NCBI GenBank assembly: GCA_049687015.1
Contig: JBAVIP010000017.1
Span: 1-34,817 of the forward strand
Source of the DNA: Methylotenera_A sp049687015
GTDB lineage: Bacteria > Pseudomonadota > Gammaproteobacteria > Burkholderiales > Methylophilaceae
Direction: 5' to 3'
Length of the DNA stretch: 34,817 nucleotides
The notes under the pieces are model-generated. The model was given only the letters and a program-made list of their open reading frames with translations, did no database searches and was not told the DNA's origin. The position numbers and the translations under genes are program-made. Below, in pieces: positions 22,642 through 30,433 of the stretch (its first letter is position 1; each line of letters begins with the position of its first letter).

Positions 22642-23031
22642 TTAAATTCTGCGTTTTTTGGGCGGACGGCAACCATTGTGAGGCACTGGCGTCACATCGG
22701 TAATGCTGGTAATTTTAAAACCAGCAGCGTTAAGTGCGCGCACAGCAGATTCACGGCCAGGGCCAGGACCTTTGATGCGCACTTCTAAATTTTTAACACC
22801 TGACTCTTGCGCAGATTTACCCGCAACCTCTGCCGCAACCTGTGCAGCAAATGGCGTACTTTTGCGTGAGCCTTTAAAACCTTGACCGCCTGATGTCGCC
22901 CATGAAAGCGCGTTGCCCTGACGGTCAGTGATTGTAATAATTGTGTTGTTAAATGAGGCATGCACGTGGGCAATGCCCTCTGCAATATTCTTTTTAACTT
23001 TTTTTCTTACACGTACATTAGCTTTTGCCAT
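22642..23031 (-). CDS. rpsK: small ribosomal subunit protein uS11
   Basis: Ribosomal protein uS11 of the 30S platform, 129 residues as in E. coli. The blocks HVHASFNNTIITITD, GFKGSRKSTPFAAQ, VRIKGPGPGRESAVRAL and the C-terminal PHNGCRPPKKRRI are diagnostic. It follows rpsM by 51 bases. Confidence 0.99.
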   Translation of the reverse strand: MAKANVRVRKKVKKNIAEGIAHVHASFNNTIITITDRQGNALSWATSGGQGFKGSRKSTPFAAQVAAEVAGKSAQESGVKNLEVRIKGPGPGRESAVRALNAAGFKITSITDVTPVPHNGCRPPKKRRI

Positions 23032-23082
23032 GTTGTACTGTCCTTACCTATGAATCTTAAAAAATTAACTACTTTTAGTTAA

Positions 23083-23445
23083 CTACTTGGCTTGTTTAAT
23101 TGCCTTAACTGGGCCTTTACGCGTACGCGCATTGGTTTTGGTGCGCTGACCGCGAACTGGCAGGCCACGGCGATGACGAACACCGCGATAGCAGCCTAAA
23201 TCCATTAAACGCTTAATATTCATAGAAACTTCGCGGCGTAAATCGCCCTCTACTTTTACTTTAGCCACTTCGTCCCTAAGCTTTTCAACATCAGCATCGT
23301 TCAGATCCTTGACTTTAGCAGAGGCCAAAACGCCCGCAGCAGCACAAATTTTTTGTGCTGTATTTCTACCAATACCAAAAATCGCGGTTAACGCGATCTC
23401 AGCGTGTTTATTATTCGGGATATTAACCCCAGCAATACGAGCCAT
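23083..23445 (-). CDS. rpsM: small ribosomal subunit protein uS13
   Basis: Ribosomal protein uS13 of the 30S head, contacting the 50S subunit and P-site tRNA. Its 120 residues start MARIAGVNIPNNKH and include the helix-two-turn-helix region (IFGIGRNTAQKI) and the basic tail RRGLPVRGQRTKTNARTRKG. It is the first gene of the alpha operon, with its own promoter at 23500-23528 and a leader of about 48 bases. Confidence 0.99.
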   Translation of the reverse strand: MARIAGVNIPNNKHAEIALTAIFGIGRNTAQKICAAAGVLASAKVKDLNDADVEKLRDEVAKVKVEGDLRREVSMNIKRLMDLGCYRGVRHRRGLPVRGQRTKTNARTRKGPVKAIKQAK

Positions 23446-23499
23446 ACTTTAACTCCAAAACAAATCGCAACTTGTAGCGACCAAATAAAAAAGCCTTAG

Positions 23500-23528
23500 A
23501 TTTTAACAGTTTGTGCTATTTTTTACAA
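23500..23528 (-). promoter_or_regulatory. promoter of the alpha operon (before rpsM)
   Basis: On minus, TTGTAA (23523-23528) and TAAAAT (23500-23505) are exactly 17 bases apart, with 4 of 6 and 5 of 6 consensus matches. The start would be near 23493. The short leader contains a small TCGC...GCGA hairpin (about 23465-23480) before the rpsM ribosome binding site GGAG. Confidence 0.58.
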
Positions 23529-23572
23529 ATTTGAAAATTCTTCAAACCGAAACCAGCAGCTGTTAGCACTCT

Positions 23573-23686
23573 TTAACCTTGACGTTGTTTATGACGTGGA
23601 TCTGTACAAATGATACGCACAACGCCACGACGACGCACAACTTTACAGTTACGGCACAATGTTTTTACTGATGCACGAACTCTCAT
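23573..23686 (-). CDS. rpmJ: large ribosomal subunit protein bL36
   Basis: Ribosomal protein bL36, only 37 residues. It begins MRVRASVKTLCRNCKVVRRRG, trimmed here to the key residues C11, C14, C27 and H32, which form the zinc ribbon, so it is the zinc-binding form. It is the last gene of the spc unit, 45 bases after infA, and is followed by the alpha operon promoter. Confidence 0.97.
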   Translation of the reverse strand: MRVRASVKTLCRNCKVVRRRGVVRIICTDPRHKQRQG

Positions 23687-23731
23687 AATTTACCTCACCA
23701 CTACTTAATACTGCCAAAAAAATAATATCGT

Positions 23732-23950
23732 CTACTTAGCTCGGAACGTAATCCTCGCTCTTGTTAAATCATAAGGCGTCATTTCAACTGTCACCTTATC
23801 CCCCGGCAAAATACGAATATAGTGCATACGCATTTTTCCAGAGATATAACCTAAAACCGTGTGGCCATTTTCCAACTTAACCTTAAATGTTGCATTTGGG
23901 AGATTTTCTAAGATCTCACCCTGCATCTCAATGCGGTCTTCCTTCGCCAT
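23732..23950 (-). CDS. infA: translation initiation factor IF-1
   Basis: IF-1 occupies the A site during initiation and helps IF-2 and IF-3. The 72 residues form a single S1/OB fold (MAKEDRIEMQGEILE, GHTVLGYISGKMRMHYIRILPGDKV, then PYDLTRARI). It lies 8 bases after secY. Placement of infA between secY and rpmJ is typical of betaproteobacteria; in E. coli infA is elsewhere. Confidence 0.98.
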   Translation of the reverse strand: MAKEDRIEMQGEILENLPNATFKVKLENGHTVLGYISGKMRMHYIRILPGDKVTVEMTPYDLTRARITFRAK

Positions 23951-23958
23951 CTTTAAAG

Positions 23959-25284
23959 TTACCGCGCTCCTGCGCCACCTTTAAAATTCGCTTTTTTGAG
24001 CAACCCTTCATACTGATGCGACATCAAGTGTGATTGCACTTGCGTCATAAAGTCCATGGTTACCACAACAATAATCAGTAACGAAGTTCCACCAAAGTAA
24101 AATGGGGTATTAAATTTCAATCTTAAAAACTCTGGCAACAAACACACCAAGGTAATATAAATCGCACCAATCAGAGTCAAGCGACCCATAATCTTGTCAA
24201 TATACTTAGCCGTTTGCTCGCCTGGACGAATGCCCGGTACAAACGCGCCGCTTTTTTTCAAATTATCTGCAGTTTCTTTCGGGTTAAATACTAACGCCGT
24301 ATAGAAGAAACAGAAAAACATAATCGCAGCTGCAAAAAACAAAATATAAATCGGCTGGCCTGGCGACAACACATTACTGATGTCTTTTAACCAATACAGC
24401 TTTTCGCTACTGCCAAACCAACCAGCCAATGTCGCCGGAAACAGAATAATGCTTGACGCAAAAATCGGCGGAATCACGCCGGCCATATTCAGCTTCAAAG
24501 GCAAATGGGTGGTTTGACCGCCATATACTTTATTGCCCACTTGGCGCTTTGCGTAATTCACTGTAATTTTACGTTGGCCGCGTTCTACAAACACTACCAA
24601 AGCCGTTACCAACAGCACCGCTACAAACAAGAATACCACCAGCGGTATTGAGAAAGCACCGGTACGCGCCAGTTCCAGCGTACTGCCAATCGCACTTGGC
24701 AATCCAGCCACAATCCCGGCAAAAATGATAATGGAAATGCCATTACCAATCCCGCGCTCTGTAATTTGCTCACCCAGCCACATCAGAAACATGGTGCCGC
24801 TCACCAGCGTTACTACTGCGGTCAGCCTAAAGGCCATGCCAGGGTCCAACACCAAACCAGCCTGGCCTTCTAGTGCAATCGCAATGCCAAGCGCCTGAAA
24901 GGTAGCTAATAACACCGTGCCATAGCGGGTATATTTGGTAATGGTACGCCTGCCCGCTTCACCTTCTTTTTTTAATTGTTCCAACTTAGGGGAAACGACT
25001 GTCGCCAACTGCATAATAATCGATGCAGAAATATACGGCATGATTCCTAAAGCAAACACGGTAAAGCGGGACAGCGCCCCGCCTGAGAACATATTGAACA
25101 TGCCCAGAATACCGCCACTTTGCGAATCAAACAGTTGTTTCAATACAGCTGGATCAATGCCTGGCACCGGTATATGCGCACCTAAGCGAAACACCACCAA
25201 TGCTCCTAACACGAATAACAAGCGGCTCTTCAGCTCGCTCATTTTTCCAACCGCACCTAAAAAGCTATCTTGCGCCAATGCCAA
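23959..25284 (-). CDS. secY: protein translocase subunit SecY
   Basis: SecY is the channel subunit of the Sec translocon in the inner membrane. The 441 residues form ten membrane helices. Visible marks are FRLGAHIPVPGID near the N-terminus (residues about 34-46), GIMPYISASIIMQL (helix 2 plug region), GIGNGISIIIFAGI (helix 4), VNYAKRQVG, and FVPGIRPGEQTAKYI in the cytoplasmic loop that meets SecA and the ribosome. It lies 6 bases after rplO. Confidence 0.99.
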   Translation of the reverse strand: MALAQDSFLGAVGKMSELKSRLLFVLGALVVFRLGAHIPVPGIDPAVLKQLFDSQSGGILGMFNMFSGGALSRFTVFALGIMPYISASIIMQLATVVSPKLEQLKKEGEAGRRTITKYTRYGTVLLATFQALGIAIALEGQAGLVLDPGMAFRLTAVVTLVSGTMFLMWLGEQITERGIGNGISIIIFAGIVAGLPSAIGSTLELARTGAFSIPLVVFLFVAVLLVTALVVFVERGQRKITVNYAKRQVGNKVYGGQTTHLPLKLNMAGVIPPIFASSIILFPATLAGWFGSSEKLYWLKDISNVLSPGQPIYILFFAAAIMFFCFFYTALVFNPKETADNLKKSGAFVPGIRPGEQTAKYIDKIMGRLTLIGAIYITLVCLLPEFLRLKFNTPFYFGGTSLLIIVVVTMDFMTQVQSHLMSHQYEGLLKKANFKGGAGAR

Positions 25285-25290
25285 TTCTCT

Positions 25291-25728
25291 TTATGCTTCT
25301 ACAACTTTGCCGCCAGCCGCTTCAATCGCAGCACGCGCGCCTTTAGTCAGCAGCAACCCAGTCAAGTTAAGTTTTTTAGTCACTTCACCAGATAAAAACA
25401 CTTTTGCAGCCAAGGCGTTGCCTGAAACAACGTTTGCTTGTTTTAACACCAATAAATCAATCGTATCCACTGGCAAGTTATTTAATTCCGATGTACGCAC
25501 ATGCGCAGTATCCGCTTTTGTCATTGACTTAAAGCCACGCTTTGGCAAACGGCGTTGCAAAGGCATTTGACCGCCTTCAAAGCCAACTTTATGGAAACCA
25601 CCAGTACGCGATTTTTGGCCTTTATGGCCACGTCCAGCGGTTTTACCTAAACCAGAACCAATACCACGGCCAACACGGCGACGTTCTTTTTTTGCGCCTT
25701 CAGCAGGCTTAATTGTATTTAATTGCAT
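25291..25728 (-). CDS. rplO: large ribosomal subunit protein uL15
   Basis: Ribosomal protein uL15, 145 residues. The glycine- and lysine-rich N-terminal tail (VGRGIGSGLGKTAGRGHKG) and FEGGQMPLQRRLPKRGF are diagnostic. Its ATG overlaps the rpmD stop by one base (TAATG), suggesting translational coupling. Confidence 0.99.
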   Translation of the reverse strand: MQLNTIKPAEGAKKERRRVGRGIGSGLGKTAGRGHKGQKSRTGGFHKVGFEGGQMPLQRRLPKRGFKSMTKADTAHVRTSELNNLPVDTIDLLVLKQANVVSGNALAAKVFLSGEVTKKLNLTGLLLTKGARAAIEAAGGKVVEA

Positions 25729-25928
25729 TATGCTTCTACCTTTAAGAGATAGCTAACGGTGTTAATCATGCCGCGGATTGCTGGTGTGTCTTGCAGTTCA
25801 ACCGTATGGTGCATGCGACGCAAGCCCAAACCTTTTACTGTGGCACGATGCGCTTCAATTCTACCAATCACGCTTTTTACCAGCGTCACTTTAACTGTTG
25901 CCACGTCTTTTTTAGCCTTAGCCATCAT
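25728..25928 (-). CDS. rpmD: large ribosomal subunit protein uL30
   Basis: Ribosomal protein uL30, 66 residues from the first of two adjacent ATG codons (65 from the second). The core KVTLVKSVIGRIEAHRATV and LGLRRMHHTVELQDTPAIRGM is the family signature. It is a few residues longer than the E. coli protein at the N-terminus. The first ATG overlaps the rpsE stop as TAATGATG, so coupled translation is likely. Confidence 0.98.
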   Translation of the reverse strand: MMAKAKKDVATVKVTLVKSVIGRIEAHRATVKGLGLRRMHHTVELQDTPAIRGMINTVSYLLKVEA

Positions 25929-26440
25929 TAACCTCTAATTTCTTCTACAGATTTGCCGCGTTTTGCTGCGATTTCTGCTGGAGTATTCATGGACTCCAAG
26001 CCATTCAAGGTTGCACGAACCAGATTGTATGGGTTGGTTGAACCGATACACTTAGCCACCACATTGGTGATGCCCATCACTTCAAAAATCGCACGCATCG
26101 CGCCACCGGCAATAATGCCAGTACCTTCAGATGCGGGCTGAATAAACACTTTAGCAGCGCCATGAACACCCGTTACCGCATGATGCAAAGTGCCGTTATT
26201 CAAATTTACTTTCAACATACCGCGACGCGCTTCATCCATGGCTTTTTGTACTGCAACCGGCACTTCACGCGCCTTACCTTTGCCCATGCCAACAGCGCCA
26301 TCGCCATCACCGACTACTGTCAATGCTGCGAAACTCATGATACGACCACCTTTTACCGTTTTACTTACACGGTTTACAGTAATCATTTTTTCACGCAGAC
26401 CATCGGTTTGCTGTGATTGTTGTTCAAATTCTTTAGCCAT
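25928..26440 (-). CDS. rpsE: small ribosomal subunit protein uS5
   Basis: Ribosomal protein uS5, involved in decoding accuracy and mRNA unwinding at the entry site. The 170 residues show VNRVSKTVKGGRIMSFAALTVVGDGDGAVG near the N-terminus (RNA-binding loop, 22-51), GKGKAREVP, and the C-terminal GSTNPYNLVRATLNGL. Lengths and order are normal; it follows rplR by 15 bases. Confidence 0.99.
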   Translation of the reverse strand: MAKEFEQQSQQTDGLREKMITVNRVSKTVKGGRIMSFAALTVVGDGDGAVGMGKGKAREVPVAVQKAMDEARRGMLKVNLNNGTLHHAVTGVHGAAKVFIQPASEGTGIIAGGAMRAIFEVMGITNVVAKCIGSTNPYNLVRATLNGLESMNTPAEIAAKRGKSVEEIRG

Positions 26441-26455
26441 TATGCGTCTCGCTTA

Positions 26456-26809
26456 TTAGAATGACAGGCCGTTTTCACGCGCAGCATCTGCTAACGCCTT
26501 AATACGACCATGATATTTGTAGCCTGAACGATCAAAAGCCACTTGAGTTATGCCAGCTTTTTTCGCTTTTTCGGCAATTAGCTTGCCAATTACTGCAGCA
26601 GCTTCAACATTGCCGCCATTTTTTACTTTTTTACGCACATCCGCTTCAACAGTTGAAGCGCTTGCTAATATTTTATCGCCAGTTTCGGCAATAATTTGCG
26701 CATAGATATGCGTATTTGTACGATGCACGCTTAAACGTGTAACTTTTAACTCGGCAATTTTGGCACGGGTTTTACGTGCGCGGCGCAAGCGGTTATTTAC
26801 ATTGTTCAT
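26456..26809 (-). CDS. rplR: large ribosomal subunit protein uL18
   Basis: Ribosomal protein uL18, a 5S rRNA binder, 117 residues like E. coli. RLRRARKTRAKI at the N-terminus, RLSVHRTNTHIYAQII, and the C-terminal FDRSGYKYHGRIKALADAAR are diagnostic. It follows rplF by 17 bases. Confidence 0.99.
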   Translation of the reverse strand: MNNVNNRLRRARKTRAKIAELKVTRLSVHRTNTHIYAQIIAETGDKILASASTVEADVRKKVKNGGNVEAAAVIGKLIAEKAKKAGITQVAFDRSGYKYHGRIKALADAARENGLSF

Positions 26810-26826
26810 TTTCTAGCCTTATCTAC

Positions 26827-27360
26827 TTATTTTTTCTTGGTTTCTTTAAGCGCTACCACTTCATCTGCATAGCGAACACCTTTGCCTTTGTATGGCTCTG
26901 GCGCACGGTAAGAACGAATCTGCGCTGCAATTTGACCAACCACTTGCTTATCATAACCGGTCAGAATCACTTCCGTTGGTGTTGGCGTTTGTACAGTTAT
27001 GCCAGCAGGCATTTTATGGTTAATTGGGTGTGAATAGCCCAGCTCTAAGTTAAGCATTGAGCCCTGCGCATTGGCTTTATAGCCAACGCCAACCAATGTT
27101 AATTTACGTGTAAAGCCGGCTGAAACACCTTGCACCATATTAGCCACTAACGCACGCAATGTACCAGACATAGCGCGTGAATACTGGCTATCACTGGTTG
27201 CAGTGAAAGTGATAGTTTCGCCTTCGCGCTTCAACTCAACCGCATCCGTCAACGGATGTGAAAGCTTACCCAATGGGCCGCTCACAGCTATATTATTTGC
27301 ACTTAGCACCACTTCAACTTTGGCTGGAATAGCGACTGGATTTTTAGCAACACGTGACAT
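26827..27360 (-). CDS. rplF: large ribosomal subunit protein uL6
   Basis: Ribosomal protein uL6, close to the GTPase centre, 177 residues. MSRVAKNPVAIPAKVEV, GVSAGFTRKLTLVGVGYKA and the C-terminal RSYRAPEPYKGKGVRYADE are the family blocks. It lies 10 bases after rpsH. Confidence 0.99.
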   Translation of the reverse strand: MSRVAKNPVAIPAKVEVVLSANNIAVSGPLGKLSHPLTDAVELKREGETITFTATSDSQYSRAMSGTLRALVANMVQGVSAGFTRKLTLVGVGYKANAQGSMLNLELGYSHPINHKMPAGITVQTPTPTEVILTGYDKQVVGQIAAQIRSYRAPEPYKGKGVRYADEVVALKETKKK

Positions 27361-27370
27361 TTGCTTCTCC

Positions 27371-27766
27371 TTAAGCCACTACGCACAACACTTCGCCGCC
27401 GATACCGGCCGCTTGTGCTTTACGATCTGTCATTACACCCTTGGATGTAGACAATATTGTCACACCAAGACCATTCATCACTTTAGGAATATTTTGGCTG
27501 CCCTTGTAAACGCGAAGACCTGGCTTACTAACGCGGTCAATCTTCTCGATTACAGGACGACCAGCATAATATTTCAAGCTAATGCTTAAAACAGGCTTTC
27601 CATCATTTGCAAGCACTGCAAAATCATCAATATAACCTTCATCTTTTAACACACTGGCGATAGCGCCTTTGAGTTTAGATGCAGGCATAGAAACAGAAAG
27701 CTTGTTAACACTTTGCGCGTTACGAATACGCGTTAGCATATCGGCAATCGGATCACTCATACTCAT
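27371..27766 (-). CDS. rpsH: small ribosomal subunit protein uS8
   Basis: Ribosomal protein uS8, a central-domain 16S rRNA binder and the spc operon repressor in E. coli. The 131 residues begin MSMSDPIADMLTRIRNAQ and end with STSKGVMTDRKAQAAGIGGEVLC. A second ATG two codons in is possible, but the first gives the E. coli-like N-terminus. Confidence 0.99.
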   Translation of the reverse strand: MSMSDPIADMLTRIRNAQSVNKLSVSMPASKLKGAIASVLKDEGYIDDFAVLANDGKPVLSISLKYYAGRPVIEKIDRVSKPGLRVYKGSQNIPKVMNGLGVTILSTSKGVMTDRKAQAAGIGGEVLCVVA

Positions 27767-27780
27767 AATCTACTCCCCCG

Positions 27781-28086
27781 TTACCAACTAGCTTTGGTGA
27801 TGCCTGGCACTTGGCCACTCATCATCAAATCGCGCAATTTACTGCGACCGATACCAAATTTACTGTAAACACCACGTGGGCGGCCTGTGAGCGCGCAACG
27901 ATTGCGCAAGCGCACTGGGCTTGAATTACGTGGCAGACTTTGCAATTTCAAACGCGCATCACGACGATCTTCAGCACTGGCTTTTTGATCGCTAATAATT
28001 GCATTTAAAGCATCGCGTTTTGCTGCGAATTTTTTTACGGTGTCGCGGCGCTTAAGCTCGCGTTCTGTCATACATGTTTTTGCCAT
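27781..28086 (-). CDS. rpsN: small ribosomal subunit protein uS14 (zinc-free form)
   Basis: Ribosomal protein uS14, 101 residues, the long form without a CxxC zinc ribbon. The C-terminal half RNRCALTGRPRGVYSKFGIGR is diagnostic. It lies 3 bases after rplE and 14 before rpsH. Confidence 0.99.
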   Translation of the reverse strand: MAKTCMTERELKRRDTVKKFAAKRDALNAIISDQKASAEDRRDARLKLQSLPRNSSPVRLRNRCALTGRPRGVYSKFGIGRSKLRDLMMSGQVPGITKASW

Positions 28087-28089
28087 GTC

Positions 28090-28629
28090 TTAACCTCTAA
28101 AAGGAAAACTAAACGCTGCCAAAAGTGCTTTGGCCTCTTCGTCCGTTTTTGCCGTTGTAGTAATCGTAATGTTCATGCCGCGAATCGCATCAATTTTGTC
28201 ATATTCAATTTCCGGGAATATGATTTGTTCTTTCACGCCCATGTTGTAATTGCCGCGACCGTCAAATGATTTCGCTGGAATACCGCGGAAATCACGAATA
28301 CGTGGAATAGCAACAGTGATCAGACGATCTAAAAATTCGTACATGCGCTCACGACGCAAAGTGACTTTACAGCCAACAGGATAATCATCACGAATTTTGA
28401 AAGCCGCAACAGATTTTTTCGCCTTGGTCACCACTACTTTCTGACCGGCGATTTTTTCCATATCACCTACTGCATTTTCCATCACCTTTTTGTCTGCAAC
28501 CGCTTCGCCCACACCCATATTCAAGGTGATTTTTTCAATGCGAGGCACTTGCATCACTGAAGTGTAACCAAATTGCTCGGTCATTTTTTTAACAACTGAG
28601 TCTTTATAAAATTGTTTTAAGCGCGCCAT
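28090..28629 (-). CDS. rplE: large ribosomal subunit protein uL5
   Basis: Ribosomal protein uL5, a 5S rRNA binder that contacts uS13 in the B1b bridge. The 179 residues show QVPRIEKITLNMGVGEA near the N-terminus, GQKVVVTKAKKSVAAFKIR, and FRGIPAKSFDGRGNYNMG. Length is identical to E. coli uL5. It lies 8 bases after rplX. Confidence 0.99.
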   Translation of the reverse strand: MARLKQFYKDSVVKKMTEQFGYTSVMQVPRIEKITLNMGVGEAVADKKVMENAVGDMEKIAGQKVVVTKAKKSVAAFKIRDDYPVGCKVTLRRERMYEFLDRLITVAIPRIRDFRGIPAKSFDGRGNYNMGVKEQIIFPEIEYDKIDAIRGMNITITTTAKTDEEAKALLAAFSFPFRG

Positions 28630-28637
28630 AATTTATC

Positions 28638-28955
28638 CTATGCGTCCACAGCTTCGCCGTTAGATTTGAAAACGCGCACTTTTTTGCCGTCTTTCAAAAC
28701 CTTGTAACCTACGCGGTCAGCCTTTTGAGTTGCGCTATTAAATAACGCAACATTTGAAATATCTACCGGCATTTCTTTATTGATAATGCCGCCAGTAATG
28801 CCTTTCATCGGGTTTGGTTTAGCGTGCTTTTTAGCGACATTAATACCTTCAACCACAACATGACCAGAATCCAGCACGTTAAGCACGGTGCCGCGCTTGC
28901 CTTTATCCTTGCCTGTGTTTACGACGACTTGGTCGCCTTTATGAATTTTGCTCAT
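28638..28955 (-). CDS. rplX: large ribosomal subunit protein uL24
   Basis: Ribosomal protein uL24, an early 50S assembly initiator, 105 residues. The KOW motif is visible in KGDQVVVNTGKDKGKRGTV, followed by EGINVAKKHAKPN. It lies 15 bases after rplN, with the normal spc order. Confidence 0.99.
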   Translation of the reverse strand: MSKIHKGDQVVVNTGKDKGKRGTVLNVLDSGHVVVEGINVAKKHAKPNPMKGITGGIINKEMPVDISNVALFNSATQKADRVGYKVLKDGKKVRVFKSNGEAVDA

Positions 28956-28970
28956 ATCTAGTCCCTACCC

Positions 28971-29339
28971 TTACAACACTTCAGGCGCAAGAGAAACGAT
29001 TTTCATGAAACGCTCACTACGTAGCTCACGTGTCACTGGCCCGAAAATACGGGTGCCAATCGGCTCTAATTTATTGTTGAGTAACACAGCAGCGTTGGTG
29101 TCAAATTTAACCAATGAACCGTCTGGACGGCGCACACCTTTAGCGGTACGCACCACAACAGCACTGTAAACTTCACCTTTTTTAACGCGACCACGTGGTG
29201 CAGCATCTTTAATGCTGACCTTAATGATGTCGCCTATACCGGCGTAACGACGTTTTGAGCCGCCCAACACTTTAATGCACTGCACAGAGCGGGCACCGGT
29301 GTTATCGGCAACTTCTAGCCGAGATTGCATTTGAATCAT
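28971..29339 (-). CDS. rplN: large ribosomal subunit protein uL14
   Basis: Ribosomal protein uL14, 122 residues as in E. coli, at the intersubunit interface where silencing factor RsfS binds. MIQMQSRLEVADNTGARSV is the usual N-terminus. The ATG at 29339 with GGAG about 9 bases before it is preferred to a TTG five codons earlier. It is the first gene of the spc unit, with a promoter about 150 bases upstream and a structured leader. Confidence 0.99.
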   Translation of the reverse strand: MIQMQSRLEVADNTGARSVQCIKVLGGSKRRYAGIGDIIKVSIKDAAPRGRVKKGEVYSAVVVRTAKGVRRPDGSLVKFDTNAAVLLNNKLEPIGTRIFGPVTRELRSERFMKIVSLAPEVL

Positions 29340-29432
29340 GAGAATAATCTCCAACTTAATCCGTTAAACCAACACCAGCCGCACGATTATAAAATAAGTC
29401 GTTAACGGCCAGTAGACCACGGTCAGTATTGG

Positions 29433-29476
29433 GGCACTTGCTTTTATGCGCTTTAATCTTAAAGCCCACGAGTGCC
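29433..29476 (-). other. structured leader of the spc unit
   Basis: In minus-strand RNA GGCACT (29471-29476) pairs with AGTGCC (29433-29438). Inside it GCTTTAA (29459-29465) and TTAAAGC (29450-29456) form a second perfect stem. The nested hairpin starts about 6 bases after the predicted transcription start. A further GACC-GT-GGTC dyad (about 29415-29424) and CGTTAACG follow. This could be a protein-binding or stability element; no known ribosomal protein leader is recognised with confidence. Confidence 0.45.
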
Positions 29477-29488
29477 GAAAAGTCCAAC

Positions 29489-29518
29489 ATTATAACGGGT
29501 ATTCTTGGATTATAGCAA
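29489..29518 (-). promoter_or_regulatory. promoter of the spc unit (before rplN)
   Basis: On minus, TTGCTA (29513-29518) and TATAAT (29489-29494) are 18 bases apart, with 4 of 6 and 6 of 6 matches. A second perfect TATAAT at 29509-29514 could use another -35. Transcription from the first would begin near 29482, giving a leader of about 140 bases. The position at the S10/spc border equals the spc promoter of E. coli. Confidence 0.65.
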
Positions 29519-29545
29519 GCCAAAAATCCCTTTTTACTTACTATT

Positions 29546-29806
29546 TTATGCCTTAGTAACCACTTTACTTACTACCCACGTTTTTGTTTTAGACATTGGG
29601 CGGCTTTCAGTAATAGTCACCAAATCACCTTCTTTGCATTCGTTTTTCTCGTCGTGCGCATGAAATTTGTTCGATTTCACAACCACTTTGCCAATCAACG
29701 GATGTTTTACCTTGCGCTCAACCAATACAGTGATGGTTTTATCCATTTTGTCACTAACAACGCGACCACTTAAGCTGCGTACTACTTTTGTCGTTTCAGT
29801 CATCAT
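29546..29806 (-). CDS. rpsQ: small ribosomal subunit protein uS17
   Basis: Ribosomal protein uS17, a 16S rRNA 5'-domain binder, 86 residues from the first of two ATG codons. SLSGRVVSDKMDKTITVLVERKV (shown here in part) and HDEKNECKEGDLVTI are the family blocks. It is the last gene of the S10 unit; its start overlaps the rpmC stop (TAATGATG). Confidence 0.98.
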   Translation of the reverse strand: MMTETTKVVRSLSGRVVSDKMDKTITVLVERKVKHPLIGKVVVKSNKFHAHDEKNECKEGDLVTITESRPMSKTKTWVVSKVVTKA

Positions 29807-30000
29807 TATGCCTGTTTCGCTTTCTCAGCCAATACGAGCTTCACACGCGCTACATCTTTGCGCACTTTACCCAGCTGATCTACTTTAGTTAATTGTTGTG
29901 TGGCAATTTGCATGCGAAGCGAAAACTGCGCACGGCGCAATTCAATTAACTCAGCATTCAATTCATCAACACTTTTTGCTCTTAAATCGGTGGCTTTCAT
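29806..30000 (-). CDS. rpmC: large ribosomal subunit protein uL29
   Basis: Ribosomal protein uL29, at the exit tunnel near the SRP and trigger factor site, 64 residues. MKATDLRAKSVDELNAEL and the LRRAQFSLRMQIATQQL helix are diagnostic. The ATG at 30000 with AAGGAAG before it is preferred over an upstream in-frame start inside rplP. Confidence 0.98.
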   Translation of the reverse strand: MKATDLRAKSVDELNAELIELRRAQFSLRMQIATQQLTKVDQLGKVRKDVARVKLVLAEKAKQA

Positions 30001-30016
30001 AATAGCTTCCTTGTCC

Positions 30017-30433
30017 TTAACTACCAAGTTGACGCGTCATGAATGTCGTTTCAATTGGCAGCTTCGCAGCCGCCAAACGGAACGCTTCACGCGCAAGCTC
30101 TTCACTCACGCCGTCCATTTCGTATAACATTTTACCTGGCTGAATTTGCGCCACGTAGTACTCGGTACTACCCTTACCGTTACCCATACGCACTTCAGCT
30201 GGCTTTTTGGAAATTGGTTGATCTGGGAAAATACGAATCCACACGCGGCCACCACGTTTAATGTGACGAGTCATCACACGACGTGCAGCTTCAATTTGGC
30301 GTGCGGTCAAACGACCGCGGCCAATAGCTTTCAGCCCAAAATCACCAAAACTTACTTTATTACCTGTCGTTGCAATGCCTTTGTTACGGCCTTTTTGCAT
30401 CTTGCGGTATTTTTGTCTAGACGGTTGCAGCAT
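30017..30433 (-). CDS. rplP: large ribosomal subunit protein uL16
   Basis: Ribosomal protein uL16, which organises the A-site tRNA environment. The 138 residues start MLQPSRQKYRKMQKGRNKG and include RGGRVWIRIFPDQPISKKPAEVRMG in part. It overlaps the end of rpsC by 17 bases, so translation is probably coupled. Confidence 0.99.
   Translation of the reverse strand: MLQPSRQKYRKMQKGRNKGIATTGNKVSFGDFGLKAIGRGRLTARQIEAARRVMTRHIKRGGRVWIRIFPDQPISKKPAEVRMGNGKGSTEYYVAQIQPGKMLYEMDGVSEELAREAFRLAAAKLPIETTFMTRQLGS

Noticed and set aside
22616..22672. Longer ATG start for rpsD
   Set aside because: It begins inside rpsK and adds 19 residues not found in uS4; the TTG with GGAG at 22615 fits the family N-terminus.
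24935..25570. A 211-codon plus-strand open frame opposite secY and rplO
   Set aside because: It lies wholly antisense to two certain genes, has a Ser/Thr/Pro-biased composition typical of a mirror frame, and has no ribosome binding site or homology that I recognise.
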